A DNA stretch of 14,299 bases from W1P20-047 sp045118335 (GTDB taxonomy: Bacteria; Actinomycetota; Coriobacteriia; Coriobacteriales; Eggerthellaceae). Positions 12,374-14,299 of this stretch are shown here, in pieces; within the stretch, counting starts at the first letter, position 1; each line of letters opens with the position of its first letter. The notes under the pieces are model-generated. The model was not told where the DNA came from, made no database searches, and saw only the letters and a program-made list of their open reading frames with translations. The stretch spans positions 1 through 14,299 of the forward strand of contig JBGUXY010000025.1 of NCBI GenBank assembly GCA_045118335.1, read 5' to 3'. A program made the translations under genes and the position numbers.

Positions 12374-14299
12374 CTATTCCACGGGCGTGGCAACCAGCTC
12401 CTGCGGGTTTTCCACGCAGGCGGTGTATTCGCCTTCCCAGTTCAGGTCCACGGTTACCTTCGCGCCTTCCATGATGCGGCCGGCCACCATCTCGTTGGCG
12501 ATGCGGTCCACCACCTCGCGCTGGATCAGGCGCTTCAGCGGACGGGCGCCGAATACGGGGTCGTAACCGTCCAGGGCAAGCTGCTGCATGGCCGCCGGCC
12601 CCACTTCCAGCTCGATGCGGCGCTGCGCCAGGCGCTCGCGCACGTCCGCAAGCTGCAGCTCCACGATGGGCTCGATATCGTCCAACGTTAGCGCGTTGAA
12701 CACGACCACGTCGTCGATGCGGTTGATGAACTCCGGCCTGAACGTGGCGCGCAGCGAATTGTCGATGGCGCTGCGCATCGCCTTTTCGTCGCCGTTTTCG
12801 GCAAACTCGCGAATGAACTGGCTGCCCACGTTGCTCGTCATGATGATGATGGCGTTCTTGAAGCTAACCACGCGACCTTGCCCGTCGGTAAGCCGACCGT
12901 CGTCGAGCACCTGCAGCAAGATGTTGAACACATCCGGATGCGCCTTTTCGATTTCGTCGAGCAGGATCACGCTATACGGGCGACGCCTTACGGCCTCGGT
13001 CAGCTGACCGCCCTCGTCGTAGCCCACGTATCCGGGAGGCGCTCCGATCAGGCGCTGCACGCTGAACTTTTCCATGTACTCGCTCATGTCGATGCGAATC
13101 ATGGCGCGCTCGGTGTCGAACAGGTACTCGGCCAAAGCCTTTGCCAGCTCGGTCTTGCCCACGCCGGTGGGGCCCAAGAACAGGAAGCTGCCGATGGGCC
13201 GGTCGGGGTCGGAAAGCCCCGCGCGGTTGCGGCGAATCGCTCCCGACACGACGGAAACCGCCTCGTCCTGGCCGACTACGCGCTCGTGCAGCCTTTCTTC
13301 CAGGTCCACGAGCTTGGCCATTTCGCCCTGCATCATCTTCGAAACCGGGATGCCGGTCCAGCTGGAAACGACTTCGGCGATTTCGTCTTCGGAAACCTCT
13401 TCCTTCAATATGGCGTCGTCTTCCTGGCGCTCGTCGAGCGTGTGCTCGGCTTCCTCGAGCTGCTTTTGCAGCGCGGGGATAATCGCGTAGCGCAACTCGG
13501 AGGCACGGGAAAGGTCGCCTTCGCGTTCGGCACGTTCCTCTTCGGCGCGCGATTCGGCCAGCTTGGTTTTCAGGTCCTGCACGTTGACGATGGAGTCCTT
13601 TTCGTTTTGCCATTCGGCGATGCGACGGTCGAGGCTTTCGCGTGCGGAAGCGATGTCGCGGCGCAGCGCCTCGAGCCGCTCCAGGCTCGCAGCGTCGTCT
13701 TCCTTTTCCAGCGCCTGCTCTTCGATCTGCATGCGCGTGATGTTGCGCTGCGCAGCGTCGAGCTCCTCGGGCATGCTGTCGATTTCGATGCGCAAGCGGC
13801 TGGCCGCCTCGTCCACCAGGTCTATGGCCTTATCGGGCAGGAAGCGGTCGGAAATGTAGCGGTTGGAAAGCTCTGCTGCCGCCACGAGCGCACCGTCGGT
13901 GATCCTTACACCGTGGTAAGCATCGTAGGTTTCCTTCAGGCCGCGCAAGATGGCGATGGTGTCTTCCACCGTGGGCTCGCTTACCAGCACCGGCTGGAAA
14001 CGACGCTCCAGGGCCGCATCCTTTTCCACGTACTTGCGGTATTCGTCGAGCGTGGTCGCACCGATGGCATGCAGTTCGCCACGGGCAAGTGCCGGCTTGA
14101 GCATGTTGCCCGCATCCAGCGAGCTGTCGCCGCTGGTGCCCGCACCCACGATGGTGTGCAGCTCGTCGATGAACAAGATGATGCGCCCTTCCGATTCTTT
14201 CACCTCGCGCAGCACGGCCTTCAGGCGGTCTTCGAACTCGCCGCGGTATTTCGCGCCGGCCAGCATGCTGGCGATGTCCAGCGTGATGATGTCGCGGTC
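12374..14299 (-). CDS. clpB: ATP-dependent chaperone ClpB (N-terminal part outside window)
   Basis: Hexameric AAA+ disaggregase that pulls proteins out of aggregates together with DnaK. The 641 visible residues lack roughly the first 225-230 (N-domain and first Walker A). Present, numbered from the window edge: AGAKYRGEFE, first Walker B ILFIDELHT (Asp45, Glu46), arginine-finger region ALERRF (99-100), a full-length coiled-coil M-domain (about 186-295), which separates ClpB from ClpA and ClpC, linker TGIPVSKMM, second Walker A GPTGVGKT (Lys382), pore loop GYVGY (423-427), second Walker B ILLDEIE (Asp448, Glu449) and sensor MTSNVGS. It ends at TAG (12376-12374). There is no ClpP-binding loop that I can see. 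Heat-shock control sites would be upstream, outside the window. Confidence 0.96.
   Translation of the reverse strand, partial: DRDIITLDIASMLAGAKYRGEFEDRLKAVLREVKESEGRIILFIDELHTIVGAGTSGDSSLDAGNMLKPALARGELHAIGATTLDEYRKYVEKDAALERRFQPVLVSEPTVEDTIAILRGLKETYDAYHGVRITDGALVAAAELSNRYISDRFLPDKAIDLVDEAASRLRIEIDSMPEELDAAQRNITRMQIEEQALEKEDDAASLERLEALRRDIASARESLDRRIAEWQNEKDSIVNVQDLKTKLAESRAEEERAEREGDLSRASELRYAIIPALQKQLEEAEHTLDERQEDDAILKEEVSEDEIAEVVSSWTGIPVSKMMQGEMAKLVDLEERLHERVVGQDEAVSVVSGAIRRNRAGLSDPDRPIGSFLFLGPTGVGKTELAKALAEYLFDTERAMIRIDMSEYMEKFSVQRLIGAPPGYVGYDEGGQLTEAVRRRPYSVILLDEIEKAHPDVFNILLQVLDDGRLTDGQGRVVSFKNAIIIMTSNVGSQFIREFAENGDEKAMRSAIDNSLRATFRPEFINRIDDVVVFNALTLDDIEPIVELQLADVRERLAQRRIELEVGPAAMQQLALDGYDPVFGARPLKRLIQREVVDRIANEMVAGRIMEGAKVTVDLNWEGEYTACVENPQELVATPVE

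Overview
This window looks like chromosomal DNA of a fairly GC-rich actinobacterium. I infer class Coriobacteriia, probably Eggerthellaceae-like, from the protein styles (an AddAB pair, an RsgA with a basic tail, a TrkH) and from two likely leaderless start sites. No 16S rRNA or other decisive marker is present, so the placement is inference. There is no tRNA, rRNA, CRISPR array, integrase or transposase gene.

Layout. (1) 1-384, minus: the N-terminal 128 codons of a type I signal peptidase, running off the left edge. (2) 385-1319: about 935 bp with no convincing gene, partly AT-rich, with a short imperfect repeat present three times. (3) 1320-8113, plus: a two-gene addB-addA operon encoding a helicase-nuclease for double-strand-break processing. 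AddB keeps its nuclease and Fe-S cysteines but shows no Walker A motif. AddA has all the SF1 helicase motifs and a C-terminal nuclease. Non-conserved insertions in both proteins coincide with strong inverted repeats in the DNA, including an 85-bp REP-like element read in frame. (4) 8114-8578: an intergenic stretch between convergent operons, with a bidirectional terminator and several hairpins. (5) 12244 down to 8579, minus: a tightly packed operon of a 54-aa membrane protein, a TrkH-family potassium transporter, an uncharacterised membrane-anchored protein with an acidic linker, and the ribosome-assembly GTPase RsgA. (6) 12374-14299, minus: the C-terminal three quarters of the disaggregase ClpB, entering from the right edge and ending in a GC-rich hairpin.

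How the genes work together. AddA and AddB should form one complex that unwinds and resects DNA ends for recombination; they overlap at a near-perfect Shine-Dalgarno sequence. The trkH operon uses 1-4 base junctions, implying co-translation of ion transport, an exported protein of unknown role and a 30S assembly factor. The items most worth a second look are the palindromic insertions in addAB, the glycine-to-aspartate change in the first TrkH filter loop, the small membrane protein before trkH, the unknown protein between trkH and rsgA, and two -10 boxes placed exactly for leaderless transcription.
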